Shown: positions 50,324 to 59,293 of the stretch, piece after piece | How the letters are laid out: each line of letters begins with the position of its first letter | Numbering within the stretch: the stretch's first letter is position 1 | From: CAYFXE01 sp964347035 | GTDB taxonomy: Bacteria > Acidobacteriota > Aminicenantia > Aminicenantales > Aminicenantaceae | Assembly (NCBI GenBank): GCA_964347035.1 | Contig: CAYFXE010000012.1 | Span: forward strand, 1 to 64,000 | Direction: 5' to 3' | Length of the DNA: 64,000 bases | Notes under the pieces: model-generated | The model's input: only the letters and a program-made list of their open reading frames with translations | Database searches by the model: none | Told to the model about the DNA's origin: nothing | Translations under genes and position numbers: made by a program

Positions 50324-51685
50324 ATGAAGTGGGAATCGCTCCGGATCGCCACCAGTTCGGCGAGAAAATTCATCAACATGGGTGCTCTAACCCGCTTATG
50401 GAATCTTGTCAAAAATTTTCATGCGGCTGACATTTCTACTCTTATTGAGCATTTCGTCTTGAGAGAACGCCTAATTCTATTCAACACCCTGTACGAAAAA
50501 GAAAAGGAAAAGGCGGCAGAGGTCCTGAGTGAGATCGATCCTGAGGATGCTGTCAACATCTTGGTCGAGCTTCCGCTGGAGCAAATATCTGACATGTTCC
50601 AGATGATTCCCTCTGATGACGCGGCTCATATCCTGGATCTTCTGCCTGAAGATTTGCGAGAATCCGTCCTGGCCGCTATGGAAGAAAAGCCTTCAGAGGA
50701 GGTTAAGGAACTCCTTCTTTATGAAGAAGAGACAGCCGGCCGAATCATGTCCCCTAACTTCTATGCGCTCAACCAAAACACCAATGTATCTGACGCGATC
50801 ACAGCCATGCAGCTTGAAGGAGACGTGGAATCGGCCTTCTACCTCTACGTCGTGGATGATGAGGATCGTCTGGTCGGTGTCGTCTCCCTCAGGCAAGTCT
50901 TGTTTGCCCGGCCGAACACCCCTTTAAAGGACATTATGACCAAAGATGTCATCAGCGTCCAGACAGAGACCGATCAGGAAGAAGTCGCCCGAAATGTGGC
51001 CGATTACAACCTGGTGGCCATTCCTGTGATCGACTCAGAGAATAAATTGTTGGGCGTGGTCACCGTAGATGATGTTATCGATGTCATCGACAAGGAAGCC
51101 ACCGAAGATATCTATAAGATGCTATCTCTGGATACTACCTACCGTATCCAAGACAGCCCATTCACAGCCATCAAGAAAAGACTTCCCTTCCTGATGTTCA
51201 GTGTCCTGACAGCCTCACTAGCCCCTTTTGTTGTCAATTACTTCAAGGGCACTATTCAACAGTTCGTCACCCTGGCTGTGTTCATGCCTTTGGTTGCTGC
51301 CCTAGGAGGAATCGCTGGAAACCAAACCATCGCCATCATCGTCAGGGAGATTGCCATAGGACAGGCGGATTGGATGACTGTGAGAAAAACGCTGTTCAAA
51401 GAACTCCTAGTCGGTATCGGTAACGGAATCATCCTGGGGGCTTTCCTCGCCGCGATCTCATATCTCATCATCGGAAACCCCATGATGGGCTTAGTTCTGG
51501 GGTTGGCCATCATCATCAATCTTTTCATAGCCGCCCTTCTCGGCACCCTTATTCCTCTGTTTTTGAAGCTCATCCGCCTAGATCCAGCCCTGGGATCTGT
51601 CAACCTTCTCACCATGTGTACAGATACCGTAGGCCTTCTGGCCTTTCTCGGTTTGGGAACTCTCTTCCTCCAATATCTAACCTGA
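50324..51685 (+). CDS. mgtE: Magnesium transporter MgtE
   Basis: 453 residues. An N-terminal superhelical domain (LVELPLEQISDMFQMI, ILDLLPEDLRESVL), two CBS domains (AGRIMSPNFYAL and LKDIMTKDVISV) and five C-terminal membrane helices with the pore signature AALGGIAGNQTIAIIVREIA. The cytosolic domains sense Mg2+ and close the channel. Eight bases before recO. Confidence 0.94.
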   Translation: MKWESLRIATSSARKFINMGALTRLWNLVKNFHAADISTLIEHFVLRERLILFNTLYEKEKEKAAEVLSEIDPEDAVNILVELPLEQISDMFQMIPSDDAAHILDLLPEDLRESVLAAMEEKPSEEVKELLLYEEETAGRIMSPNFYALNQNTNVSDAITAMQLEGDVESAFYLYVVDDEDRLVGVVSLRQVLFARPNTPLKDIMTKDVISVQTETDQEEVARNVADYNLVAIPVIDSENKLLGVVTVDDVIDVIDKEATEDIYKMLSLDTTYRIQDSPFTAIKKRLPFLMFSVLTASLAPFVVNYFKGTIQQFVTLAVFMPLVAALGGIAGNQTIAIIVREIAIGQADWMTVRKTLFKELLVGIGNGIILGAFLAAISYLIIGNPMMGLVLGLAIIINLFIAALLGTLIPLFLKLIRLDPALGSVNLLTMCTDTVGLLAFLGLGTLFLQYLT

Positions 51686-51692
51686 GATTGCC

Positions 51693-52424
51693 ATGCCACG
51701 CCAGCAATCTGAAGCCATCATCCTGCGAACCTACAACGTCGGAGAACAGGACAAAATTGTTGTCTTTTTCTCCCGTGATAAAGGAATCCTCAAAGGCATT
51801 GCTAAAGGAGCACGAAAATTTGGTAATCGTTTCGGGAGCAGTCTGGAGCCCATGTCCTGGATCAACATCTTCTACTATGAAAAGGAAAGAAAGGAATTGG
51901 TCACCATCAGCCATTGCGACATCCTAGAATCTTTCTTCGAAATCCAGAAAGACCTTAAGATAAACTTCACTCTGAGTTACTTCGCCGAACTCATTGAAGA
52001 GTTCTTCCCCCAAAGGATGAAAGAGAATATTCTTTTCCGGTTATTGATATCCCTTCTCCAGGCAATCAAGGAAGGCGGTGAAACAAATTTTCTAACCTCT
52101 TATTTCGAAGCCTGGCTTCTTAAAATGACAGGATTCCTGCCAGATCTGAAGAAATGTCAAAATTGTGGGACAAGCATCACTGATTTCGGCTGGCTCTCCC
52201 CAAAAAAGGATGGAGTCTTGTGTCCTCAATGTGCCTCGATCAAGAAAGAAAAAATCGGAGTTCTCGTGGAGGAATTCCTTCGCTGGGTCAAAAAAAACCC
52301 TCCGCCCAAAGATAGATCCACCCCATTCTCAAGAGAAGAGATAACACAAATCAGAAAAATTCTGGTCCAGCTCATCGTCTTCCATCTTGAACGAGAGCCA
52401 AAAACGCTTGCCTATTTAAGATGA
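51693..52424 (+). CDS. recO: DNA repair protein RecO
   Basis: 243 residues. An OB-fold start (QQSEAIILRTYNVGEQDKIVVFFSRDKGI) and a C-terminal zinc site (CQNCGTSI ... LCPQCASI). RecO, with RecR, loads RecA onto SSB-coated DNA. Co-directional with mgtE. Confidence 0.92.
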   Translation: MPRQQSEAIILRTYNVGEQDKIVVFFSRDKGILKGIAKGARKFGNRFGSSLEPMSWINIFYYEKERKELVTISHCDILESFFEIQKDLKINFTLSYFAELIEEFFPQRMKENILFRLLISLLQAIKEGGETNFLTSYFEAWLLKMTGFLPDLKKCQNCGTSITDFGWLSPKKDGVLCPQCASIKKEKIGVLVEEFLRWVKKNPPPKDRSTPFSREEITQIRKILVQLIVFHLEREPKTLAYLR

Positions 52425-52512
52425 ATAATCTCATCCTTCTTCCGTATTGATTTTTTATATTAAAAGAATAAACTTATAATCTCCTAATGTCGTTCTCACG
52501 AAAGGAGATAAT

Positions 52513-53016
52513 ATGAATAATTGCAAGATATGCAATAAAGACATCGATTTTAATCTTCCTCACTATATTCTCTATTTCAATAAAGAAGCCGCCGAAAACG
52601 ACGAAAAAAAAGTCCTGGAATCCCAGGAAGGAGCCGCCATCTGTGAAGACTGTGGAGGAGAAGGACTCCCTTCTGTTCTTGTCCATCTAAAAATGATTCA
52701 TGATGCCGACACAGAACTCGGCAAAAAAATCCAGGCTGTCCTCCAGTCTGTCAACATGAAAAAGCTGATGGAAGACTATGGTCTCTCCTTGGAAAAATTC
52801 GGAGTGGATAATGAATATCTAGCTAAATGCCCTTTTCACAGCCAGGAGTCATCCTTCCTGATTGACGCCACCAAAAAAGAATATTTTTGTTTCTGCGAGG
52901 GATTAAAGGGAGATGCTATAAGCTTTGTCATCAATTATGACCGAGATGTTAACCATAAACATACGACTCTGAAACAGGCTGTAGATTTCCTGTTGGAGCA
53001 GTTCCCGGGTCAATAA
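52513..53016 (+). CDS. Zinc protein with a stand-alone CHC2 (primase-type) domain
   Basis: 167 residues. An N-terminal treble-clef-like region (CKICNKDID ... AICEDCGGEG) and a C-terminal segment LAKCPFHSQESSFLIDATKK followed by YFCFCEGLKGDAISFVINYD, matching the zinc-binding CHC2 domain at the start of DnaG primase (CPFH...CFxC, then GDAIxF). There is no TOPRIM domain, so it is not a primase. Probably binds nucleic acid. AAAGGAG precedes the start and a TATAAT box lies at 52475-52480. I know no named family with this layout. Confidence 0.7.
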   Translation: MNNCKICNKDIDFNLPHYILYFNKEAAENDEKKVLESQEGAAICEDCGGEGLPSVLVHLKMIHDADTELGKKIQAVLQSVNMKKLMEDYGLSLEKFGVDNEYLAKCPFHSQESSFLIDATKKEYFCFCEGLKGDAISFVINYDRDVNHKHTTLKQAVDFLLEQFPGQ

Positions 53017-53089
53017 AATCTCACTAAGATCCAAATCAACCTATCCGCCAGCTTCCCTGTCTCGTTTGAAATGCAAAATACTGATCTCT

Positions 53090-53118
53090 TTGCCTAAAAG
53101 AGACGAATTTTATACAAT
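53090..53118 (+). promoter_or_regulatory. Possible promoter of the secreted glycosidase gene
   Basis: TTGCCT (53090-53095), a 17-bp spacer, TACAAT (53113-53118), about 40 bases before ATG 53161. Moderate match. Confidence 0.4.
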
Positions 53119-53160
53119 GCTCTCAGGCAAGGAACTGATCCGATTAAAAGGGAGTCAGAA

Positions 53161-55500
53161 ATGAACGTCTCAGATAGGCAATGGGGCAATATCTTTTTTA
53201 TATTTTTTATTTTCTTCCTGCTTACTTGCCCAGGAAAAGCGCAGATGGTTGATCCCGACATAGACAAACCCGATGAACCCTTTTCTTATTTTGCTTATCC
53301 CGTTGATGTGATCGGGATAGTCGACGGCCGCGAAGGCACCGAGATCACTCCGGAGGGATACCTGTTCACAGGGTATGGAGAACTCCTTTTCTTTTATGAC
53401 AGCCCTCCCCGTCCTGTCAACCAGAGGGTCAAAACCCTTTATCGGGGCCACTTTCCGATTATCCAGTACAGCTTCGAAGTTGAACAGGTGCTGTATTCCC
53501 TGACTCTTTTTGCCTACACAGTAGACGGGAATCCCGAAAGCGCGCTCATCAACTTCATCAGGATTCAATTCGAAAATCTCAGTCAAACACCACGGACCGC
53601 CTATTGGTGGGTCGGAACGAGGTACACTGCTCAGAGCAGCAATGCTCGTGGTATCCCTAATCATCGCTTTAGAAGGCCAGCCACAGCGCCTCAACCTGGA
53701 TTCTACGAACAGGAAGGGGAGGAATTCTCTGAAGATTGGGAATATGATTTTGGGGAAGGAATGATGTTCCGCAATGGAAAGGTATTCTATTTTTTTCCCA
53801 CGGACACGGCTCATACTCTGTGGATAACACTCAAATCATCCTTCGACAAAAATCGTAAAAAGCCCCGCATCTTGCCTACAACTCCTGTGGGTCTCGTCAA
53901 ATATGAAATCCCCCTAAAACCTGAAGAGAGAAAAACACTCGATCTCAAGATGCCCTACAAGCCCGTATCACCTGAAGACGACGCCTATGAGGTAATAAAA
54001 CTAGCTAATTTCGATGAATATTTTCAAGAGACGATTGAATTTTGGGAGTATATATTTTCCCAAGGGATGAGCATCAGTCTCTCTGAGGACAAGGTGGTCA
54101 ACACCTTTAATGCCAGCCTCGTCTACGATTTGATTGCTCGTGATAAGATCGGTGACGAATATGTTCAGAAGGTCAATGAATTCCAGTACGATGCGTTCTG
54201 GTTAAGGGACAGTGCCTATATCGTCAGGGCTTATGATGTGACCGGCTACCACAAAATCGCCGAACAATGCCTAGATTTTTTTCTTAATTGGCAGAGAGAA
54301 GACGGGAATTTTGTCTCCCAGCAAGGGCAGTATGATGGCTGGGGCCAGACACTCTGGGCCATCGCCCAACACTTCCATATCACTCGCGATCAGGATTTCG
54401 CCGAGAGATTCTTTCCTGCTGTTGTGAGGGCCGTTCAATGGCTTTCCGAGGCAAGAGCGGAAGATCCTCTCCACATCATGCCGGTCACAACACCCGGAGA
54501 CAATGAGCTGATCACTGGACATGTCACTGGCCACAATTTCTGGGCCCTCGGGGGTCTGAAAAGGACTATCGAGATGGCGAAAGGCTTGGGAAAGACGGAA
54601 AAAGCCCAGAAGTTCAGGCAAGAATACGATGACTATCTGAAACATTTCAAAGAAGCCTTAGACTCTGCTGCCGGAAAATCTGGCGGCTACATCCCGCCTG
54701 GTTTGGATGAATTGGGTGGCCAGGATTGGGGAAACCTGATGGCCGTCTATCCAGTACAAATTCTCGAATCCTTCAATCCTCTCGTGACAAAGACTTTGGA
54801 AGTTTCCCGAGCAAAGTACAAAGAGGGCATCATGACCTATGGCGACGGACGATGGCTTCATCTCTACCTCACGATGAAAAACACCGAAACCCAAGTCATC
54901 CGCGGTGAACAGAAAAAGGCCTTACAGGAGTTTTACTCCATCCTTCTCCATACAAGTTCCACTCATGCCGGGTTTGAATTCACGATTCCTCCATGGGGAG
55001 ACAGAGACTTCCGTAACAACCTCTCCCCTCATGGGTGGTTTGCCGCCAAATTCAGGACTCTACTGAGAAATATGTTAGTCAGGGAAGATGGTCACACCCT
55101 TCATCTCTTTTCTGTCCTCTCCCCTTCCTGGTTAGGCGAAGGCCAGAGTATAGAAGTTTCGAACGCCCCTACAAACTTTGGCAGCTTAGACTTTTCCCTC
55201 ACGGTAGAAAAAGATGCGGCCCGTTTAAATCTAAAGCCAAGATTTAGGGAAAAGCCGAAAGAAATCATCCTTCATCTCCCCTGGTTTGTCGAAGTCAGTG
55301 AAGCATCCATCGACAGCAAAAGGATCAAGATTGATGGAGATTTCCTTCGATTCACTCCTGACACACAGCAGGTTGTCATAAAATGGGAGATGAAGCACAT
55401 CGGCGCTATTGGCTATGATTTTTTTGTTCAAGAATACAAGGAGAAATACAAGGAGAAGTACAAGGAGTTCCTCGAAAAAGGAGAAGACAGGAAAAAATAA
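53161..55500 (+). CDS. Secreted six-hairpin (alpha/alpha toroid) glycosidase-like protein
   Basis: 779 residues. A signal peptide (IFFIFFIFFLLTCPGKA) is followed by a beta-rich N-terminal domain (about 30-290), an alpha/alpha-toroid core (about 310-660: FQYDAFWLRDSAYIVRAYD, WQREDGNFVSQQGQYDGWGQTLWAIA, GHVTGHNFWALGGLKR) and a beta C-terminal domain. This order resembles alpha-L-rhamnosidase-like and GH15/GH63/GH78-type enzymes. The exact family and substrate are not certain. The end carries a short EYKEKYKEKYKEFLEK repeat. Single gene with its own probable promoter; points to use of external polysaccharide. Confidence 0.75.
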   Translation: MNVSDRQWGNIFFIFFIFFLLTCPGKAQMVDPDIDKPDEPFSYFAYPVDVIGIVDGREGTEITPEGYLFTGYGELLFFYDSPPRPVNQRVKTLYRGHFPIIQYSFEVEQVLYSLTLFAYTVDGNPESALINFIRIQFENLSQTPRTAYWWVGTRYTAQSSNARGIPNHRFRRPATAPQPGFYEQEGEEFSEDWEYDFGEGMMFRNGKVFYFFPTDTAHTLWITLKSSFDKNRKKPRILPTTPVGLVKYEIPLKPEERKTLDLKMPYKPVSPEDDAYEVIKLANFDEYFQETIEFWEYIFSQGMSISLSEDKVVNTFNASLVYDLIARDKIGDEYVQKVNEFQYDAFWLRDSAYIVRAYDVTGYHKIAEQCLDFFLNWQREDGNFVSQQGQYDGWGQTLWAIAQHFHITRDQDFAERFFPAVVRAVQWLSEARAEDPLHIMPVTTPGDNELITGHVTGHNFWALGGLKRTIEMAKGLGKTEKAQKFRQEYDDYLKHFKEALDSAAGKSGGYIPPGLDELGGQDWGNLMAVYPVQILESFNPLVTKTLEVSRAKYKEGIMTYGDGRWLHLYLTMKNTETQVIRGEQKKALQEFYSILLHTSSTHAGFEFTIPPWGDRDFRNNLSPHGWFAAKFRTLLRNMLVREDGHTLHLFSVLSPSWLGEGQSIEVSNAPTNFGSLDFSLTVEKDAARLNLKPRFREKPKEIILHLPWFVEVSEASIDSKRIKIDGDFLRFTPDTQQVVIKWEMKHIGAIGYDFFVQEYKEKYKEKYKEFLEKGEDRKK

Positions 55501-55541
55501 AGAGGATTCTGCCGAGATTTTGGCTGAGTAGACTCCCTTAG

Positions 55542-55835
55542 CTATTCCTCGTTAACGAGCTCGAATCCTTCACGAATCGGCGGCACTGAGAAGAGGTGCA
55601 TGAGTTTAATCAACTGTTCCTGGTAGTAGCGACTTTGCTCGTTGGCCCGCGCATCATCTTCACATTCCCAGATGGCCACAGAAATGGCCTTACCAGACTC
55701 ACGGTCTATTAGAAGATTAAGCCGGCAAAACCCTTTCTGAGCCTTGGCTGCAGGAACAATGCTCTTCTTGTAAATATTTACGGCTTCATCTATTTTATTG
55801 GTTCGGATTTGCATTGTGGTTAGACGAGCATACAT
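55542..55835 (-). CDS. Dimeric alpha-beta barrel (antibiotic-biosynthesis-monooxygenase-like) protein
   Basis: 97 residues. MYARLTTMQIRTNKIDEAVNIYKKSIVPAAKAQKG and the AISVAIWECEDDARANEQS segment fit the ABM/ferredoxin-like dimeric barrel family. Such proteins include heme-degrading and quinone-forming enzymes, but many have no known role. Convergent with the glycosidase gene. Confidence 0.7.
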   Translation of the reverse strand: MYARLTTMQIRTNKIDEAVNIYKKSIVPAAKAQKGFCRLNLLIDRESGKAISVAIWECEDDARANEQSRYYQEQLIKLMHLFSVPPIREGFELVNEE

Positions 55836-56298
55836 GGCCAGTCCCTCCTTCTCGATCTATCTTGAAATCATCCCTTTTTTAGAAATGACAATTTCTCTTC
55901 TGTTAGCAAGGTATTCCTCATTGAGCATCTTGGCTCCTATGTTCGAACGCTGAGTGTCAAAAGACATCGACAATGAGTTAAAGAACTCCTGGTTATGAGT
56001 ATCCATTATGCTAACAGCTATAAAATAATCATAAAAAAAAGATGTGTCAAACATATATTTCAAATCGTATTACCATTCATACTCGTAAAAGGACACTTGA
56101 ACTACGCCCAAAAATTGTGCAATATCCCGCAAAATGAATTAAATGAATTTTTTAAAAAGAAATATTCATTTTTTTCAACAAGATTATCCACAGAAATGGT
56201 GAAAAAGATTGCCGGCTATGGCAAAAATTGCTGAGATGCCCCTTTCGGATTTCAATGACAGGCTCGCCGAATGAGCCCCCGCCAAGAAGGGTAAATAG
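55836..56298. other. 463-base region without a supported gene
   Basis: AT-rich. A minus-strand frame at 55857-56063 (68 codons) and a plus-strand frame at 55995-56234 have no recognisable family, ribosome-binding site or context. A single perfect DnaA-box-like TTATCCACA lies at 56184-56192; no cluster of boxes or dnaA/dnaN gene supports an origin. Confidence 0.5.
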
Positions 56299-56586
56299 CT
56301 AAATCATCTCTAGGAATTCATCCCAGGGCGTAGCCATCAAGGTCTCGGTTGTGGAATGTCCGTAGGAACGAATGATCATCGCGGCTTTGGTTACTTGTTT
56401 CGGATCATCAGATTCGACAATGTCCACGAAATCAAAACGTCCCGAAGTGGCATAGCTCTCCTTCCAGATGACAGCAGGACATTGGCTCTTAATCTTAGAA
56501 GACACATTCTCGGCGATTTTCTTGAATTCAAAGGGATCACTGAATGCCTCGGGTGAAATACGGCTCAAAATGATATAGGTCGCCAA
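56299..56586 (-). CDS. GYD-domain-like small protein
   Basis: 95 residues, MATYIILSRISPEAF ... WKESYATSGRFDFVDIVESDD ... IIRSYGHSTTETLMATPWDEF. This pattern (start YIxLxxxT, middle GxFDxVxIxExPD, end TxTLxAxxxxEF) matches the GYD family of dimeric alpha-beta barrel proteins. Function unknown. The 211 bases upstream contain only a 26-codon plus-strand frame (56748-56828) that I would not call a gene. Confidence 0.75.
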   Translation of the reverse strand: MATYIILSRISPEAFSDPFEFKKIAENVSSKIKSQCPAVIWKESYATSGRFDFVDIVESDDPKQVTKAAMIIRSYGHSTTETLMATPWDEFLEMI

Positions 56587-56797
56587 AGAAAACCTCCTCT
56601 TTATTATTGAACCTATAGTCTATCAAATGTATAAGAGAATAGCTAAATTTCTTATCTCAAAAATCCGACTAAGGACATTTACACCTTTTTAAATTCGGGT
56701 TTGTCTTGAGTCTTTTATAACACTAAGAAAAGTGCCAGAGGACTCATATGTCCATAATTTCAGTCAGGAAAATCAAGGAATGTTTGGAGGAAGAGGA

Positions 56798-57352
56798 TTA
56801 CTCTTTTATATACGAAACAGGGCCATGAATCCATGATCCGTTCATATTGATCAAATCATTCGTAAAATCATCTATCGTATCCATGGAGTACAGCCCAGCA
56901 GAGAGATTTTCGGGATTATAAGTGAAAATCACAGTTCCACCGTCTATCCCGTCGCGTCCTAATGAAACAACCAAAAAGTCATCGTCGCCGATTTCGTCTT
57001 CCGGAATATCATAGACAGAGGAAACGGCTGAACCTGTATAAACCAGGAAAGGATTTCCCCACTCATCACCTATGGGACAGGATTTGATATATGCGGGGGC
57101 AATGACTTTGACGAATTCTCCGTTTTCTTCTAATTCACCTGATTGAGTGCCAGCCGAAGGGGCATAACCGGTATCTGTCAAATAATGGGCGCACGCTGTC
57201 GCGATGGAGGCGATAGATGCCATCGTCTCTTTCTGTTTGGCCTTCTGGATGGCCGTATGGAGATTGGGAATAAGAAGAACAGTGAGAATTGCGAGGACGC
57301 CAATCACCATTAGCAGCTCTATGAGTGTGAAACCTTTTTCTTTATGCATCAT
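56798..57352 (-). CDS. Type II secretion/type IV pilus pseudopilin (GspG-like)
   Basis: 184 residues. The prepilin cleavage and methylation motif KGFTLIELLMVIGVLAILTVLLIP with Glu at +5 is perfect and is followed by the usual long helix. The C-terminal WGNPFLVYTGS and SLGRDGIDGG resemble GspG-type major pseudopilins. It stands alone here; the rest of a secretion system is not in the window. Start is ATG 57352 or the next codon. Confidence 0.88.
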   Translation of the reverse strand: MMHKEKGFTLIELLMVIGVLAILTVLLIPNLHTAIQKAKQKETMASIASIATACAHYLTDTGYAPSAGTQSGELEENGEFVKVIAPAYIKSCPIGDEWGNPFLVYTGSAVSSVYDIPEDEIGDDDFLVVSLGRDGIDGGTVIFTYNPENLSAGLYSMDTIDDFTNDLINMNGSWIHGPVSYIKE

Positions 57353-57581
57353 TTTGGAATTTTCCCGCCAAAACTCGCATTAATATCAATGTTCGAAATA
57401 ATTTTAATTATATTATTATGACGAATCAATCACCGTCAAAGATGATTGCAGAGGTGAAATTTTCACCGATTTTATTATCGCTAAGGATGGGGATTACTCA
57501 TCCGATTTTTTACAGGAACTTATCTGAGTTGAGTCAAGCCCGAGGAATATGAGCCAACAAGGAGATGGTGAATAAGACAGT

Positions 57582-58379
57582 CTAGATACTCGGATTATCT
57601 AAATCACATCCAGTTAACACATGATTTAACCACTTCGAGACATACCCGGCAATGTCCTGCCAACAAGGCTCTCCGATGACCCAGTGAGCATGATTTTCGA
57701 ACTCCTTGTAGGTAGAAACGGCGTCATATTTCCTGGCAACTTTCCGGACGACAGATGCAGGAGTTATCCTATCTTCGGCTCCGGCAACAACGAGAACTGG
57801 ACACGTCACCTTCGATTCATCCACTTTTGCCGCTTCTTTGGTATCAAACAACCAGAACCCGATTTCACTAGCTGCCCGGCCAGACTCATAAACAAATTTA
57901 TCATAAATTTCTTTTCTTTGTTCTGCCGGAAGCAAATTGAATATGGAATAGACGGCCTCATCAAAAGTGATAAGCATCGGTTTTTTCCAAAATCCCCATT
58001 TTTTCAACACACTCCAGAAACTTTTAATGACCGAGGATTTTAGAGCCATGATGCCAGAGGGCGAGGCAGGTGTTAACAGTACAAGAGCTTCGGCTAATCT
58101 CCGACTGCCGAGTATTTGGGCCAGAAGACCGCCCATGGAATGTCCCATGATAATCGGTGACGCTTCGAGTTTACGAATTTCCTTCTCGAGGTCTTCAGCA
58201 TAATCCAACAAGCTCGTTTTTCCCAACTGCGGATGAGGGGAGTCATCAGGATCGACATCGTGATATCGTAAGTCGGGGATAACACAATGATATCCCTTTT
58301 CCTCGAAAAAATTCTTATAATGCTCCCAACACCATTCACCACACCACATCCCATGGATCATCATTATAGTTTTACTCAC
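57582..58379 (-). CDS. Alpha/beta hydrolase
   Basis: 265 residues. Oxyanion-region start MIHGMWCGEWCWEHY, nucleophile elbow GHSMGGLLAQI, acid VVAGAEDRITP and final His in FENHAHWVIGE complete the catalytic triad. Similar to soluble esterase/lipase-like hydrolases; substrate unknown. No signal peptide. Upstream lies a decayed metalloprotease fragment. Confidence 0.85.
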   Translation of the reverse strand: MSKTIMMIHGMWCGEWCWEHYKNFFEEKGYHCVIPDLRYHDVDPDDSPHPQLGKTSLLDYAEDLEKEIRKLEASPIIMGHSMGGLLAQILGSRRLAEALVLLTPASPSGIMALKSSVIKSFWSVLKKWGFWKKPMLITFDEAVYSIFNLLPAEQRKEIYDKFVYESGRAASEIGFWLFDTKEAAKVDESKVTCPVLVVAGAEDRITPASVVRKVARKYDAVSTYKEFENHAHWVIGEPCWQDIAGYVSKWLNHVLTGCDLDNPSI

Positions 58380-58451
58380 AGTTTTTCTCCCATTAATCCA
58401 TTCATCTTCTTTCCTGCCCCCTCAACCTCATGGATCCCATTTGAGGGAATT

Positions 58452-58691
58452 TCAATTTATTATTTTTTGGGGTGGATCTAAAGCTTCAGCCCCATAGCAT
58501 TTTTTTGTATAAGGATAAATGAGATCATCTTTCAACCTGATCACATGCAAGAGCTCATGGAATAAAATTGAGGCAACCGAACCACAGGTCTTCAAGAAAG
58601 CATCAGGGTACAGGTAAATCGTACTCCCTCCCTGAGGAGTGCCCCCACATTGTGTTATTCTGCGGAATTTTCCCCTCCTCTCTGTATAACT
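58452..58691 (-). pseudogene. Remnant of an HExxH metalloprotease-like gene
   Basis: A 79-codon open stretch with no start codon, beginning directly after a stop at 58692-58694. It reads ...GGSTIYLYPDAFLKTCGSVA followed by ILFHELLHVIRLKDDLIYPY, with a zinc-protease HELLH motif, and ends at a TGA. The N-terminal part is gone. It covers most of the 372-base gap between the alpha/beta hydrolase and the lipocalin-like gene; nothing else was seen there. Confidence 0.6.
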
Positions 58692-58751
58692 TTATCAATC
58701 TAAACCATCTATCTATCTTATGAGGCGGATTAGCCTAGCAAAACATTCGGC

Positions 58752-59144
58752 TTAATTATCTATTCTTTTTGTCCCCCAAAAATTAGCATCACCCATCTCA
58801 GATGACAATTTGCCTGTCATCTCATCACCTTCAACGGTGGCATACGCACTGACATCGATTATCTGGCCTCCGGCATCTAAACTTACAAAAAATGTTAATT
58901 CATTATGATCTAAGTCAATATTTTCCATAGTGCCACTGCCCATCTCAAAAATCAGCTCTCCTGTTATTTCATCAGCATCCATTGTAAAAACAAATTCCAT
59001 TTGGATCCCCACGTCGGTGTTAATATCCCATGTTCCAATTAAAGCGCTGTATTCTGTTGACTGAGAAAAAAAAGCCTTCGCTGAAGCAAAGCTAACCAAT
59101 AAAACCAAATAAAAAGCAAAGATAAACTTGAAAACAGTCCTCAT
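58752..59144 (-). CDS. Small secreted protein, lipocalin-like or beta-rich, unknown
   Basis: 130 residues from ATG 59144, which has AAGGAGG at ideal spacing; the in-frame extension to 59252 runs into the TPR remnant. Signal peptide FKFIFAFYLVLLVSFASAKA, then a Thr/Asp/Glu-rich beta pattern (LIGTWDINTDVGIQMEFVFT, GELIFEMGSGTMENID, MTGKLSSEMGDANFWGTK) as seen in small secreted lipocalin-like proteins. No function assigned. Confidence 0.65.
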   Translation of the reverse strand: MRTVFKFIFAFYLVLLVSFASAKAFFSQSTEYSALIGTWDINTDVGIQMEFVFTMDADEITGELIFEMGSGTMENIDLDHNELTFFVSLDAGGQIIDVSAYATVEGDEMTGKLSSEMGDANFWGTKRIDN

Positions 59145-59199
59145 CTTTTCCCTCCTTTTTGTAGAAATACGTCCCCATAACAAACTTAATTCTATTTCT

Positions 59200-59293
59200 T
59201 CTACCCAGCCTCCTCTTTCTGGCATCAACTTCATCAAAACCTGGATCAGCATCCTTCCACAGGTCGAGGAATCTCTGGTAGTGCTCTATAGAC
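59200..59293 (-). pseudogene. 3' remnant of a TPR-protein gene (copy 1)
   Basis: Minus strand reads SIEHYQRFLDLWKDADPGFDEV and then shifts frame (DARKRRLG). It matches the C-terminal end of a TPR protein, and matches copy 2 at 60743-60868. There is no upstream TPR sequence: the amidohydrolase gene begins its 3' end right next to it. Confidence 0.65.

Noticed and set aside
55857..56063. 68-codon minus-strand frame
   Set aside because: No recognisable family, no ribosome-binding site, no conserved context.
56184..56192. Perfect DnaA-box-like TTATCCACA as a sign of a replication origin
   Set aside because: Only one box was seen, with no cluster, no AT-rich unwinding pattern and no dnaA, dnaN or gidA nearby.
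56748..56828. 26-codon plus-strand frame with AGAGGA upstream
   Set aside because: Too short and without any recognisable similarity; overlaps the end of the pseudopilin gene.
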